From contig NZ_PJJP01000039.1 in NCBI RefSeq assembly GCF_002929555.1, positions 558,001-622,000 of the forward strand: a stretch of 64,000 bases of DNA, in the 5' to 3' direction. Made by a program: the position numbers and the translations under genes. Of the stretch, positions 28,171 through 37,392 are shown piece after piece. A model generated the notes under the pieces. The model ran no database searches. It had not been told where the DNA came from and saw only the letters and a list, made by a program, of their open reading frames with translations. This stretch comes from Cryobacterium sp. N22 (GTDB lineage Bacteria; Actinomycetota; Actinomycetes; Actinomycetales; Microbacteriaceae). The first letter of the stretch is position 1; each line of letters starts with the position of its first letter.

Positions 28171-28953
28171 TTAGGCCTGGCGCCGAACCGGGTTGGTGAG
28201 CACGCCGAGGCCGGGGATCTCGATGCTCGCCGTCTCGCCGTCCGACACCCGCCGCGCGGCACTGGAAGAGCCGGTGAGGATCACATCGCCGGGCAGCAGG
28301 GTGAACGAGTGCGAGAGGAACGAGACGATCTCCGCCATCGAGAACGCCAGCAGCGACACCTCTCCGCTCTGGAACTCGGTGTCATTGACCCGGCCGAGGA
28401 CCCGGCCATCCGTGGGGTCGAACTCGGTGTCGATGACGGGACCGAGCGGGCAGAAGGAGTCGAAGCTCTTGGCCCGGGCTCCGTGGCTGTCGGCCTCCCC
28501 CAGGTCGACGGCGGTGACGTCGTTGGCGATCGTGTAGCCGAAGATGGCCCCTGGCGCATCGGCGACGCTGACGTTCTTGGCGACCCGGCCGATCACGATG
28601 GCCAGCTCACCCTCGACGCGCACGTCGTCAGATGCCGCGGGCAGCACGATGGGATCGTTCGGTCCCACGACGGTGGTGTTGGGCTTGAGGAAGAAGCGCG
28701 GCTCGGCGGGCTCCCCCGGCGCGGCCAGCGCCGCGGCCTTCTCCGCGGCATCCGCGAAGTAGGCGCCGGCCAGGCCCACGACCTTGGAGCGGGGAATCAC
28801 GGGCGCCAGCAGCGCCACATCCACCAGCGGCAGGCGTGCGCCGGTGGGGTTGTAGCCGGAGAACATCGGGTCGCCGGTGAGGACGACGAGTTCATCGTCG
28901 TCGATGATGCCGAAAGCGATGGTTCCGGCGTGGCTGAACCGGGCGATCTTCAC
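28171..28953 (-). CDS. Fumarylacetoacetate hydrolase (FAH) family protein
   Basis: The 260-residue protein has the FAH fold: VGLAGAYFADAAEKAAALAA, then FFLKPNTTVVGPNDPI, VEGELAIVIGRVAKNV with metal-binding Glu, FGYTIANDVTAVDLGE, and GDVILTGSS near the C-terminus. Family members hydrolyse or decarboxylate 2-oxo-dienoates, acylpyruvates or oxaloacetate with a divalent metal. It overlaps the ilvE gene by ATGA (28950-28953). A FAH-family gene directly after ilvE/leuB is common in actinobacteria; the substrate is not evident. Confidence 0.9.
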   Translation of the reverse strand: MKIARFSHAGTIAFGIIDDDELVVLTGDPMFSGYNPTGARLPLVDVALLAPVIPRSKVVGLAGAYFADAAEKAAALAAPGEPAEPRFFLKPNTTVVGPNDPIVLPAASDDVRVEGELAIVIGRVAKNVSVADAPGAIFGYTIANDVTAVDLGEADSHGARAKSFDSFCPLGPVIDTEFDPTDGRVLGRVNDTEFQSGEVSLLAFSMAEIVSFLSHSFTLLPGDVILTGSSSAARRVSDGETASIEIPGLGVLTNPVRRQA

Positions 28954-30071
28954 GCGGTCACCTCGGCGTCCAGGCGCATCAACCAGCCGTGCCGGTCGGG
29001 CAGCCGGCCGTATTGGATGTCGGTGAGTTCCTGGCGGAGCGCCAGGGTGATCTGCCCCGCGGGAGCGTCGGCGTCGCCGATGGTGAAACCGGCGCCCTTG
29101 AGCTGGGCGATCGGGGTGACCACAGCGGCGGTGCCGCAGGCGAACACCTCGGTGATCTCACCGGATGCCACGCCGTCACGCCACTCGTCCACCGTCACGT
29201 CGCGCTCGATCACGGTCATGCCGCGGTCGCGGGCGAGCTGGATGATGCTGTCGCGGGTGACGCCCTCGAGGATGGTGCCGGTCAGGCGGGGGGTGACGAG
29301 GGTGTCGGTGCCGTGCACGAAGAACACGTTCATGCCGCCGAGTTCGTCGATGTGGGTGCCGGTCTCCCCGTCGAGGAAGAGCACCTGGGCGCAGCCGTTG
29401 TCGTAGGCCTCCTGCTGCGGCAGCAGGGAGGCCGCGTAGTTGCCACCGCACTTGGCGGCTCCGGTGCCGCCGCGACCGGCGCGGGAGTACTCGGTGGACA
29501 ACCAGATCTTCACCGGGGCGACGCCGTCGGTGAAGTAGGCGCCGGCGGGGCTGGCGATCACGTAGTAGCCCACCTTGTGCGCGGCCCGCACGCCGAGGAA
29601 GCTCTCGTTGGCGATCATGAACGGGCGCAGGTACAGGCTGGTCTCGGGGGCGTCGGGAACCCAGGAGCCGTCGACGGCGATCATCTGCTTGACCGATTCG
29701 ATGAAGTCGGCCACCGAGAGTTCGGGCAGCGCCAACCGGCGGGCCGAGCTCTGCAGGCGTTCGGCGTTCTTCTCCGGCCGGAACGTCCAGATGGAGCCGT
29801 CGGCGTGGCGGTACGCCTTCATGCCCTCAAAGATCTCCTGGCCGTAGTGCAGCACCGAGGAGGCGGGGTCGAGCAGCAGCGGCCCGTAGGGCGTGACCCT
29901 GGCGTCGTGCCAGCCCTTCTCGATCGTCCAGTCGATGGTGACCATGTGGTCGGTGAAGTGCTTGCCGAAGCCGGGGTCGGCGAGGATCGTCTCGCGCTCA
30001 GCGATGCTGCGGGCCGTCTGGGACGGCGTGAGCTCGAACTCGAGCGGGAAGGTGGTGGTCTGCTGGCTCAT
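28950..30071 (-). CDS. ilvE: Branched-chain amino acid aminotransferase
   Basis: The 373-residue fold-type IV PLP enzyme performs the last step of valine, leucine and isoleucine synthesis. Motifs: LHYGQEIFEGMKAYR with the conserved EGxKAYR region, PLP-lysine in GAAKCGGNYAAS, and the phosphate-binding GTAAVVTPI near the C-terminus. Length and pattern match the actinobacterial long IlvE group. It lies 30 bases downstream of leuB on the same strand, so the two pathway genes are probably transcribed together. Confidence 0.95.
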   Translation of the reverse strand: MSQQTTTFPLEFELTPSQTARSIAERETILADPGFGKHFTDHMVTIDWTIEKGWHDARVTPYGPLLLDPASSVLHYGQEIFEGMKAYRHADGSIWTFRPEKNAERLQSSARRLALPELSVADFIESVKQMIAVDGSWVPDAPETSLYLRPFMIANESFLGVRAAHKVGYYVIASPAGAYFTDGVAPVKIWLSTEYSRAGRGGTGAAKCGGNYAASLLPQQEAYDNGCAQVLFLDGETGTHIDELGGMNVFFVHGTDTLVTPRLTGTILEGVTRDSIIQLARDRGMTVIERDVTVDEWRDGVASGEITEVFACGTAAVVTPIAQLKGAGFTIGDADAPAGQITLALRQELTDIQYGRLPDRHGWLMRLDAEVTA

Positions 30072-30101
30072 GGGAGTCCCTTGTCTTAGACGGGAGTGCG
30101 G

Positions 30102-31172
30102 TTAGGCGGGAGTGTCGGTCAGGCGGGTCACGATGGCATCGCCGACGGCGCTGGTGGATCGTGGCTGGGCACCGACGCTGCGGGCGATGATGTCGGCCGT
30201 GACGGCCGCGCTCACCCTGGCCGACGCATCCGTGAGACCGAGGTGGTTCAAGAGGAGCGCGACAGAGAGGATCGCCGCCGTGGGATCGGCCAGCTGCCGG
30301 CCCGCGATGTCGGGTGCCGAACCGTGAACGGGTTCGAACATGCTGGGGAAGCGACCTTCCGGATTGATATTTCCGGATGCCGCCAGGCCGATGCCGCCGC
30401 TGATTGCCGCTGCCAGGTCAGTGAGAATGTCGCCGAAGAGGTTGTCCGTGACGATGACGTCAAATCTACCCGGATTCGTGACGAGAAAAATCGTCGCCGC
30501 GTCCACGTGCAGGTAATCCACGGCCACGTCAGGGTATTCGGCGGCGACCTCGGTGACGAGGCGCTGCCACAGGCTGCCCGAGAAGACGAGAACGTTGGTT
30601 TTGTGCACCAGAGTCAGACGCTTGCGCGGGCGGTTCCGCGCCGCTTCGAATGCGAAGCGCACGACCCGCTCCACACCGAACGCCGTGTTGACCGAAACCT
30701 CATTGGCCACCTCGTGCGGCGTGCCCTGGCGGATGGTTCCGCCGTTGCCGACGTAGGGGCCTTCGGTGCCCTCGCGCACCACCACGAAGTCGACCTCGCC
30801 GGGGGCGCCGAGCGGGCTGGGCACGCCGGGATAGAGAACGCTGGGGCGCAGGTTCACGTAGTGGTCCAGGGAGAAACGCAGTTTGAGCAGCAGCCCGCGC
30901 TCGATGTTGGCGTTCTTCAGGCGCGGGTCGCCCGGCACACCGCCGACGGCGCCGAGCAGAATGGCGTCGTGGGCGCTGATGGCGGCGAGGTCGTCGTCGG
31001 TGAGGACATCGCCGGTCTCCAGGAACCGGGTGGCACCGAGCGAAAAGTGGGTGAGCTCGAAGTCGACGGGCTCGGCTGCGGTCACGGCGTCGAGCACCTT
31101 CAGCGCTTCGGCGACGACCTCCGGGCCGATGCCGTCTCCGGCGATGACTGCGAGCTTGACTGAGCGTGACAT
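30102..31172 (-). CDS. leuB: 3-Isopropylmalate dehydrogenase
   Basis: The 356-residue enzyme oxidatively decarboxylates 3-isopropylmalate in leucine synthesis using NAD. Typical segments: [20 protein letters not shown] at the N-terminus, [31 protein letters not shown] (substrate arginines), [14 protein letters not shown], and the metal-binding aspartates in VDAATIFLV / [13 protein letters not shown]. The C-terminal NAD-binding region [13 protein letters not shown] is present. The ATG at 31172 faces the DUF6458 gene across ~170 bases of shared promoter region. I saw no leader peptide or T-box upstream. Confidence 0.96.
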   Translation of the reverse strand: MSRSVKLAVIAGDGIGPEVVAEALKVLDAVTAAEPVDFELTHFSLGATRFLETGDVLTDDDLAAISAHDAILLGAVGGVPGDPRLKNANIERGLLLKLRFSLDHYVNLRPSVLYPGVPSPLGAPGEVDFVVVREGTEGPYVGNGGTIRQGTPHEVANEVSVNTAFGVERVVRFAFEAARNRPRKRLTLVHKTNVLVFSGSLWQRLVTEVAAEYPDVAVDYLHVDAATIFLVTNPGRFDVIVTDNLFGDILTDLAAAISGGIGLAASGNINPEGRFPSMFEPVHGSAPDIAGRQLADPTAAILSVALLLNHLGLTDASARVSAAVTADIIARSVGAQPRSTSAVGDAIVTRLTDTPA

Positions 31173-31343
31173 GCGGCTCCGATTACGGTGAGGCAGCCGG
31201 TGGGCTGGCGATATTGGCGCGAGATTGGCTTGGAGATACCCTGCAAATCAACCCTACTGTGCGCATTCCGCTGTCTATGCTTGGGAACCCTGACCGTGCG
31301 CGTCGCCGACGCGCATGTGCCGCTCCCGAAGAAAGCAGTCACT

Positions 31344-31595
31344 ATGAGTATCGGATTGGGAATCTTCCTCTTCGTCGTCGGCGCCATCCTGGTGTGGGCC
31401 CTGAACATCCAGGTCGATTGGATCGATCTCGACCTCGTCGGATACATCCTGATGGGGGCCGGCGCCCTCATCTTCGTGCTCGGCCTGGTCTTGCTCACCC
31501 GCCGCCGCAGCAGCATCAGCACCACCCGCAGTGCCGTGGACCCGGTCAGCGGAGAGCGCACAGTTCAGCAGGAGCGCTCGATCGACGACGTGTGA
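31344..31595 (+). CDS. DUF6458 family small membrane protein
   Basis: I chose ATG 31344 (MSIGLGIFLFVVGAILVWAL). The 83-residue product has two membrane helices (about residues 2-20 and 28-50) separated by the short loop NIQVDWIDLDLVG, then a basic RRR stop-transfer and a polar tail; this is the DUF6458 pattern seen in many actinobacteria. Function unknown. It is divergent from leuB and is followed directly by a strong terminator. Confidence 0.85.
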   Translation: MSIGLGIFLFVVGAILVWALNIQVDWIDLDLVGYILMGAGALIFVLGLVLLTRRRSSISTTRSAVDPVSGERTVQQERSIDDV

Positions 31596-31610
31596 TCTCG
31601 CTCCCCCACC

Positions 31611-31644
31611 AAAAAAGCCCCGGATTCGCATCCGGGGCTTTTTT
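31611..31644. terminator. Bidirectional rho-independent terminator
   Basis: AAAAAAGCCCCGGAT, a 4-base loop (TCGC), then ATCCGGGGCTTTTTT: a GC-rich stem with A- and T-runs on both sides, between the DUF6458 gene (plus, ends 31595) and serA (minus, ends 31659). This is the clearest intrinsic terminator in the window. Confidence 0.92.
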
Positions 31645-31658
31645 GTTCGTACTGCTGG

Positions 31659-33251
31659 TTACTCGGTGATGTCGATGGCGACGAGCACGTCGGCCTCGAT
31701 CGCCACGCGGAGCGAGGCGAGCAGCGCTGCCGGCACGGGCGAGTCGACGGTCAGCACGCTGAGCGCCCGGCCGCCGGCCTCGTGCCGCGCGATCTGCATG
31801 CCGGCGATGTTGATCTCGGCGTCGCCGAACTCGCGGCCGTAAACCGCGACGATGCCGGGGCGGTCGGTGTACAGCATGACGATGAGGTGCTCTGCGAACG
31901 GCACCTCGACGTCGTAGCCGTTCACTTCGACGATCTTCTCGATCTGCTTGGTGCCCACCAGGGTGCCAGATACCGAGACCTGCGAACCATCGGCCAGGGC
32001 GCCACGCAGGGTGATCAGGTTGCGGTACTCGGGCGATTCGGACTCGGTGATCAGGCGCACCGCGACACCGCGCTGCTCGGCGAGCAGGGGCGCGTTGACG
32101 TACGAGACGGTTTCGCTGACCACGTTGGTGAAGATGCCCTTGAGCGCGGCGAGCTTGAGCACCGCGACGTCGAACTCGACGATCTCGCCGCGCACCTCGA
32201 TGTCGACGCTGGTGAGCGGGCTGTGCGCGGCGAGTCCGGAGAACACCTGGCCGAGCTTCTCCACGAGCGGGATGCCGGGGCGGACCGTCGGGTCGATGAT
32301 GCCGCCGGCCACGTTGACGGCGTCGGGCACGAGTTCGCCCGACAGCGCCAGGCGCACCGATTTGGCGACCGAGACGCCGGCCTTCTCCTGGGCCTCGTCG
32401 GTGGACGCGCCGAGGTGCGGGGTGCTGATCAGGTTGTCCAGGCCGAGCAACGGCGACCCTGTCGGCGGCTCGTTGACGAAGACGTCAAGGCCGGCGCCGG
32501 CGATGGTGCCGTCGACGAGGGCCGTGTACAGATCGGCTTCGTCAATGAGTCCGCCGCGGGCGACGTTGACGACGTACGCGGTGGGCTTCATCAGCTTGAA
32601 CTGCGGGGCGCTGATCATGCCGGTGGTCTCGGGGGTCTTCGGCATGTGGATGGTGACGAAGTCGGACTGCGCGAGCAGTTCGTCCAGGCTCACCGGGTGC
32701 ACACCGAGCTGCTGAGCGCGGGCCGAGGTGATGTACGGGTCGAACGCGATGATGTTCACACCGAACGCCTGCAGGCGGGCGGCCACCAGGGCTCCGATGC
32801 GGCCGAGGCCGATGATGCCGACGGTCTTTTCGTACAGCTCGATGCCGGTGTACTTGGAGCGCTTCCACTGGCCCTGCGCGAGCGCGCCGTGCGCCGGCGG
32901 GATGTGGCGGGCCAGGCTGAGGATGTGGCCGACGGTGAGTTCGGCGGCGGAGATGATGTTGGAGGTGGGGGCGTTGACGACCATGACACCGGCCGCGGTC
33001 GCGGCCTTGATGTCGACGTTGTCGAGGCCGACACCGGCGCGGGCGATGACCTTCAGGTTCGGTGCGGCGGCGAGGGCCTCGGCGTCGACCTTGGTCGCGG
33101 AGCGAACCAGGATGGCGTTGGCGGAAGCCAGCGCAGAGAGCAGTGCGGCACGGTCAGTGCCGTCGACGTTGACTACGTCGAAGTCGGGCCCGAGGGCATC
33201 GACTGTGGCGGGCGAGAGTTCTTCGGCGATTAATACGACGGGCTTCGACAC
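31659..33251 (-). CDS. serA: D-3-phosphoglycerate dehydrogenase
   Basis: The 530-residue enzyme oxidises 3-phosphoglycerate as the first step of serine synthesis. It is the long (type I) form: catalytic/NAD domain with GLGRIGALVAARL (Rossmann), the catalytic Arg in NVARGGLIDEADL, Glu in VFVNEPP, and His in STPHLGASTDEAQ; then an allosteric substrate-binding domain (~residues 320-450) and a C-terminal ACT domain (~455-530) for serine feedback. Length matches mycobacterial SerA. It stands alone on the minus strand, divergent from the DoxX-like gene. Confidence 0.96.
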   Translation of the reverse strand: MSKPVVLIAEELSPATVDALGPDFDVVNVDGTDRAALLSALASANAILVRSATKVDAEALAAAPNLKVIARAGVGLDNVDIKAATAAGVMVVNAPTSNIISAAELTVGHILSLARHIPPAHGALAQGQWKRSKYTGIELYEKTVGIIGLGRIGALVAARLQAFGVNIIAFDPYITSARAQQLGVHPVSLDELLAQSDFVTIHMPKTPETTGMISAPQFKLMKPTAYVVNVARGGLIDEADLYTALVDGTIAGAGLDVFVNEPPTGSPLLGLDNLISTPHLGASTDEAQEKAGVSVAKSVRLALSGELVPDAVNVAGGIIDPTVRPGIPLVEKLGQVFSGLAAHSPLTSVDIEVRGEIVEFDVAVLKLAALKGIFTNVVSETVSYVNAPLLAEQRGVAVRLITESESPEYRNLITLRGALADGSQVSVSGTLVGTKQIEKIVEVNGYDVEVPFAEHLIVMLYTDRPGIVAVYGREFGDAEINIAGMQIARHEAGGRALSVLTVDSPVPAALLASLRVAIEADVLVAIDITE

Positions 33252-33348
33252 GAAAACAGATCCTTAGAAAGCGTCGGGCGAGGGAAGCTCGCGCCTCGAC
33301 GGTGGGGCGCCAGATACCACAACACCTTACTGGCACCAGAATGGAGCG

Positions 33349-33750
33349 ATGAGCCCCGAGTCAGTGACCAACGTCCTAACCGTGCTGAGAATCGTCCTGG
33401 CTGTGGTGTTCGTCGCCGCCGGGATCAGCCATTTCGCGCCCGCGGTTCAGCGCACGATGTCGGCCATGATCCCGCCACGACTGCGCGTGCGGGGCGTGTT
33501 GGCACCGCGGAACCTCGTGATCTTCACGGGTCTCTGCGAGATCGCGGGCGGCATCGGGCTGCTTCTCGAATCCACCCGTGTTACGTCCGGTGTCGCCCTG
33601 GCCGTGTTTCTCGTGGCCGTGTTTCCCGCCAACGCCTACGCGGCCCGGCACAAGGACCGGTTCGGCGCGGTCGCGATTCCGGTGGTTCCGCGACTGCTCG
33701 GCCAGCTGGTGCTGATCGGTCTGGTGCTCGTGGCGGGCCTGGCCGGCTGA
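33349..33750 (+). CDS. DoxX family membrane protein
   Basis: The 133-residue product has four hydrophobic helices (about residues 8-26, 50-70, 76-94, 108-130) and the DoxX-like pattern: RIVLAVVFVAAGISHF, LAPRNLVIFTGLCEIAGGIGLL, AVFPANAYAARHKDRF. Members are inner-membrane proteins of mostly unknown role, some linked to oxidative stress and thiosulfate oxidation. It is divergent from serA. The ATG at 33349 follows 97 bases of shared intergenic DNA. Confidence 0.85.
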   Translation: MSPESVTNVLTVLRIVLAVVFVAAGISHFAPAVQRTMSAMIPPRLRVRGVLAPRNLVIFTGLCEIAGGIGLLLESTRVTSGVALAVFLVAVFPANAYAARHKDRFGAVAIPVVPRLLGQLVLIGLVLVAGLAG

Positions 33751-33761
33751 GCCAGGGTTCG

Positions 33762-34121
33762 CTAGACGATCAGGCTGCCGAAAGAGAATCCCAAGACGTA
33801 AACGTCGAGAGCCAGCGCGGAAACGAGAGCCAGGCCGGCAAGCAGGATCAGGGCCTGGGGACCAGCTTCGCGGCGACGGCCGAGCCAGAAGGCAAGACCG
33901 AAAACGACGACCGGCGCCAAGACGCCGACCAGCAGAACACCCCAGCCAAAGCCGCTGAGCGATGTGTCCAATCCCTGGGCGGCACTGTTGAGCCCGATCA
34001 GGTTGCCCAGGCCGGACCACGCGCTGTACGCGTAGAACAGCCCGAACAGGATGGCGATGGTCGCGGAGAGCCACGCCGGGGTGCGGCGGGTGCGCTTCGG
34101 TGCGGTGGTGTCAGTGCTCAT
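33762..34121 (-). CDS. Small membrane protein (three helices)
   Basis: The ATG at 34121 overlaps the upstream gene stop (TAATG), so the two are coupled. The 119-residue product starts with a basic polar segment (TTAPKRTRRTPAWLS) and has three hydrophobic segments (about 18-38, 55-77, 90-115). No family is recognised. With its upstream partner it may form a small membrane unit. The longer frame to 34241 lies inside the upstream gene. Confidence 0.65.
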   Translation of the reverse strand: MSTDTTAPKRTRRTPAWLSATIAILFGLFYAYSAWSGLGNLIGLNSAAQGLDTSLSGFGWGVLLVGVLAPVVVFGLAFWLGRRREAGPQALILLAGLALVSALALDVYVLGFSFGSLIV

Positions 34122-34600
34122 TAGAGTCCCCCGGTTCCGGCGATGAAGGGCAGCGGGGCCAGCAGCACGACGCCCAGGATGAGCCAGGTCCAGCGCAGGC
34201 GCGGCGTGCCGCGGGTGAGCCAGTACGAGGCGGCGAACCACACGAGCGGTGCGGCCACGGCCAACCAGGTGCCCAGCGAGAACATGAACTGGGCCAGCGG
34301 GTCGGTCAGCGGGTTGTCGATGCGCCCGACCCCGATGAACCAGCCGATCGTGTAGAGCAGGTAGACGCCGGCGAGGATGCCCAGGCCGACGAGGGCCGGC
34401 GACGACAGCGGCGCCTTGCCCTCGGGAGCGTCGACGTAGCCGCCCGGCGACCCGGTGACGGCCCAGCCCTCGGGAAGGTCTGCGCCGGGCTCGGGCGTGG
34501 TCGAGCTTCCCGGCTCGGGCGTGCTGGGGCTGCCGGACACAAGCGTGGGGTCGTCGTCGCCGGCCCAGCCGAGCGCGTCGTCATCCCGAGAAGAAGTCAT
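34121..34600 (-). CDS. Membrane protein with acidic, Pro/Gly-rich N-terminus
   Basis: The 159-residue product has a ~65-residue acidic disordered N-terminus containing imperfect repeats (TPEPGSSTTPEPGADLPEGW), then three hydrophobic segments (about 68-90, 103-122, 135-155). No family is recognised. It is coupled by a stop/start overlap to the following small membrane protein. Gene-like codon use supports it being real. Confidence 0.65.
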   Translation of the reverse strand: MTSSRDDDALGWAGDDDPTLVSGSPSTPEPGSSTTPEPGADLPEGWAVTGSPGGYVDAPEGKAPLSSPALVGLGILAGVYLLYTIGWFIGVGRIDNPLTDPLAQFMFSLGTWLAVAAPLVWFAASYWLTRGTPRLRWTWLILGVVLLAPLPFIAGTGGL

Positions 34601-34653
34601 GCGTTCAGCCTATTCGACCGCCCCCGACCCGCGTGTTCGACGAACCGCGCCGG

Positions 34654-35709
34654 TCAGTGGCTGATCAGCACCTTGAGAGCGTGGGTTTCGGCGGCCCTGG
34701 AGAACGTGTCGTAGGCGTCCTCCACGTGGTCGAAGTCGAAGGTGTGGGTGACCAGCCGGTCCGCGGGGATCTTGTGCTGGGCCACCAGCTTCAGCAGCAT
34801 CGGAGTGGTGTTGGTGTTCACCAGGCCCATGCTGATGCTGATGTTCTGGATCCACAGGTTCTCGACGTGCAGCGGCACGGGTTTGCCGTGCACGCCCACG
34901 TTGGCCAGGTGCCCGCCGGGCCGCACGATCTCGGTGGCCATGGTGAAGGTCTCCGGGATCCCTACGGCCTCGATGGCCACGTCGACGCCGGCACCGTCGG
35001 TGACGGCGAGCACCTCGTCCCGCCACTCGGGTCGGCCGGAGCGCACGGTGTGGGTGGCCCCGAAGGTCTTGGCCTGTTCAAGCCGGTTCTCGTCGATGTC
35101 GACGGCCACGATCGCCCCGGCGCCGTAGAGCCCCGCCGTGGCAATGGCGGCCAGGCCCACCGGACCGGCGCCGATCACGGCCACCACGTCGCCGGGTGCC
35201 ACCTGTCCGTACTGCACGCCGATCTCGAACCCGGTGGGCAGGATGTCCGAGAGCATCACGGCCTCCGCGTTTGTGACGGAGTCCGGCAGCGGGTAGAGCG
35301 AGTTGTCGGCGTACGGCACCCGCACCAGCTCGGCCTGGGTTCCGTCGATGAGGTGACCGAAGACCCAGCCGATGCCCGAGCGGCCCTCGTCGCCGAGGCA
35401 GTGCGAGTACAGGCCGGTCTTGCAGTTCGCGCAGTGCCCGCAGGACTTGATGCAGGAGATCAGCACCCGCTGGCCCACGGCGATGGATTCCACCGACTCC
35501 CCCACCGCGACGACGGTACCGACGCCCTCGTGGCCCAGGATGCGCCCGGGCGTCACGGCGGGCACGTCGCCCTTGAGAATGTGCAGGTCGGTTCCGCAGA
35601 TGGTGGTGGTGTCGATGCGCACGATCGCATCGGTCGGGCGCACGATCTGCGGGTCCGGCACGTCGGTCCAGGACTTCACGCCCGGGCCGCCGTAAACGAG
35701 TGCTTTCAC
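34654..35709 (-). CDS. Zinc-dependent alcohol dehydrogenase (MDR family)
   Basis: The start is GTG 35709 (VKALVYGGPG), with an AAGGAG-type ribosome site 10 bases upstream; the frame is open far beyond, but that part is antisense to other genes. The 351-residue enzyme has the catalytic zinc ligands in TTICGTDLHILKGD and GHEGVG, the structural zinc cysteines CGHCANCKTGLYSHC, and the Rossmann motif VIGAGPVGLAAIATAGL. It fits the IPP-like/2-propanol or threonine-dehydrogenase-like MDR group. Substrate not known. Confidence 0.93.
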   Translation of the reverse strand: MKALVYGGPGVKSWTDVPDPQIVRPTDAIVRIDTTTICGTDLHILKGDVPAVTPGRILGHEGVGTVVAVGESVESIAVGQRVLISCIKSCGHCANCKTGLYSHCLGDEGRSGIGWVFGHLIDGTQAELVRVPYADNSLYPLPDSVTNAEAVMLSDILPTGFEIGVQYGQVAPGDVVAVIGAGPVGLAAIATAGLYGAGAIVAVDIDENRLEQAKTFGATHTVRSGRPEWRDEVLAVTDGAGVDVAIEAVGIPETFTMATEIVRPGGHLANVGVHGKPVPLHVENLWIQNISISMGLVNTNTTPMLLKLVAQHKIPADRLVTHTFDFDHVEDAYDTFSRAAETHALKVLISH

Positions 35710-35823
35710 GATGGACGCTCCTTCGAGATGGGATGTTGGTGGCGCCGCCCCCGCTGATGCGCGCCATGGTACTCGCGGGGTAGTCTGGTGGGCTCGTTCG
35801 ACCCCGAGCGGAACTGGTTGACC

Positions 35824-36657
35824 ATGCAGCACCATCTCGACACCAACCGCGCGAACTGGGACGACCGGGCCGTGGCCCACGCGGTGCGCACCGGACTCGG
35901 CTACGGCGTGCAACGGTACGTGGTCGATCCCGCGCTGGTCTCGGATGTCGTGCGCTTCGATCGCGAGCGGCTGGGCGACATCGCCGGGCTGGCGACCGTG
36001 CACCTGCAGTGCCACATCGGAACCGACACGCTCTCGCTGGCCCGGCTCGGCGCCAGGGTCACCGGGCTGGACTTCTCTCCGGTGGCCCTCGCGGAGGCCC
36101 GCGCCCTGGTCGCCGAAACCGGGGACGCCGTCGAGTTCGTCGAATCCGATGTGTACTCGGCGCTCAGTGTTCTTCCGCCGGCCGGCTTCGACCTGGTCTA
36201 CACGGGCATCGGCGCGCTGTGCTGGCTGCCCAGCATCGACCGGTGGGCGGCCGTCGTCGCCGGGCTGTTGGTTCCGGGCGGGCGCCTCTTCCTCCGTGAA
36301 GGCCACCCGATCCTGTGGTCCATGGACGACAGGCTCGCCGATGACCTGCACCTGCGCTTCCCCTACTTCGAGCAGCAGGAACCGGTGGAATGGGACGACG
36401 ATTCCAGCTACGTCGTAACGGACCGGCCGATCACCAACACGAAGACCTACGAGTGGAACCACGGGATCGGCGAGATCGTGACGGCACTGCTGGAGGCGGG
36501 CCTGACCCTGACGATGCTCGTCGAACACGACAGCGTGCCGTGGGAGGCCCTGCCCGGCCAGATGGTCGAACGCCCAGACGGGGAGTTCGCGCTCGGTGAG
36601 CGGGCCGGGGTCGCGCCACTGAGCTACACGCTCCAAGCGGTGAAGCCGCTCGCCTGA
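35824..36657 (+). CDS. Class I SAM-dependent methyltransferase
   Basis: I prefer ATG 35824 (MQHHLDTNRANWDDRA); a GTG at 35788 in the same frame would add 12 residues. The ~277-residue protein has an SAM-binding pattern: VHLQCHIGTDTLSLARLGARVTGLDFSPVAL (motif I to II) and a later LVYTGIGALCWLPSIDRW segment. The substrate is unknown; the group includes small-molecule methyltransferases. It is divergent from the alcohol dehydrogenase and convergent with a DUF998 gene. Confidence 0.85.
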   Translation: MQHHLDTNRANWDDRAVAHAVRTGLGYGVQRYVVDPALVSDVVRFDRERLGDIAGLATVHLQCHIGTDTLSLARLGARVTGLDFSPVALAEARALVAETGDAVEFVESDVYSALSVLPPAGFDLVYTGIGALCWLPSIDRWAAVVAGLLVPGGRLFLREGHPILWSMDDRLADDLHLRFPYFEQQEPVEWDDDSSYVVTDRPITNTKTYEWNHGIGEIVTALLEAGLTLTMLVEHDSVPWEALPGQMVERPDGEFALGERAGVAPLSYTLQAVKPLA

Positions 36658-36674
36658 GGAGGGCGGGCTGCGAA

Positions 36675-37346
36675 TCAGCGGCGCCGCCCGGCCCTGCGCA
36701 CGGCCAGGGTCACGGCGATGACCCAGCCCTGCACCCCGGCCAGGCAGACCCGCTCGGCGAGACCGTGCAGCCCGGGCGCGACGGCGGCGGCGAGGCCCAG
36801 CGAGACCAGGCCGACGGCGGCGACACCGGTGAGCACGGCGGCGGCCGGATAGGCGCCGGGCAGGTCGCTGCCACGCAGCCAGGCCGTCAACAGGGCGAAG
36901 GCCACCAGAGCGGTGACGAAGCCCGCGGCGGCGACGAAAAGATGCGCGGTGCCGAGCGCGGTGGTCGGGCCGAGCCCGGGCGCGTCGGCGGGCGGGATGT
37001 CGGTGGGCAGGAACGCCAGCGCCGCAGAGCACGCCCCGGCGAACAGCATCAGGGCCAGACCGGTCTGCCGCAGCCGCGACCGCGGACCGAACGAGGAGAG
37101 TGCGGCGACCGCGCAGACGGTTACCACTCCCCTGGCCAGGAAGTTCAGGTTCATGATCCAGCCGTACGGCCCCACCGCGAGGTTGCTCTCGGCCTCCGAG
37201 ATCACGCTGTAGTGCGGTGGCAGCAGCTGCAGCACGATGTCGACCAGCACGTAGAGCACGGCGCCGGCCAGTGCGACGGTAGCCAACAGGCGAGGAGTCG
37301 GACGGACGGTCGACCGGGCGGGGCGGCCGGCGTTCATAGCGTTCAC
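36675..37346 (-). CDS. DUF998 family membrane protein
   Basis: The 223-residue product has six hydrophobic segments and the DUF998 pattern: LYVLVDIVLQLLPPHYSVISEAESNLAVGPYGWIMNLNFLARG, then FLPTDIPPADAP. The family is of unknown function. The gene is transcribed divergently from the following hydrolase gene, 46 bases apart. ATG 37346 is the first start; a second ATG lies 3 codons in. Confidence 0.85.
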   Translation of the reverse strand: MNAMNAGRPARSTVRPTPRLLATVALAGAVLYVLVDIVLQLLPPHYSVISEAESNLAVGPYGWIMNLNFLARGVVTVCAVAALSSFGPRSRLRQTGLALMLFAGACSAALAFLPTDIPPADAPGLGPTTALGTAHLFVAAAGFVTALVAFALLTAWLRGSDLPGAYPAAAVLTGVAAVGLVSLGLAAAVAPGLHGLAERVCLAGVQGWVIAVTLAVRRAGRRR

Positions 37347-37392
37347 CTGCGGAAGCCTATCGGGACGTCGGTCCTGCTCCTAGGCTGCAGCC

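Noticed and set aside
27811-29406. A 531-codon plus-strand frame opposite the FAH and ilvE genes
   Set aside because: It is antisense to two conserved genes and begins in a hairpin region.
31173-31343. Possible leader or riboswitch upstream of leuB
   Set aside because: No run of leucine codons, no T-box elements and no convincing terminator/antiterminator pair are visible.
31782-33233. A long plus-strand open frame opposite serA
   Set aside because: Fully antisense to a well-conserved enzyme gene; translation is rich in Gly, Asp, Arg and Val and has no domain pattern.
34654-37032. A 792-codon open frame ending in the alcohol dehydrogenase
   Set aside because: The first ~440 codons are antisense to the methyltransferase and DUF998 genes and low in complexity. 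The enzyme begins at GTG 35709 with a clear ribosome site.
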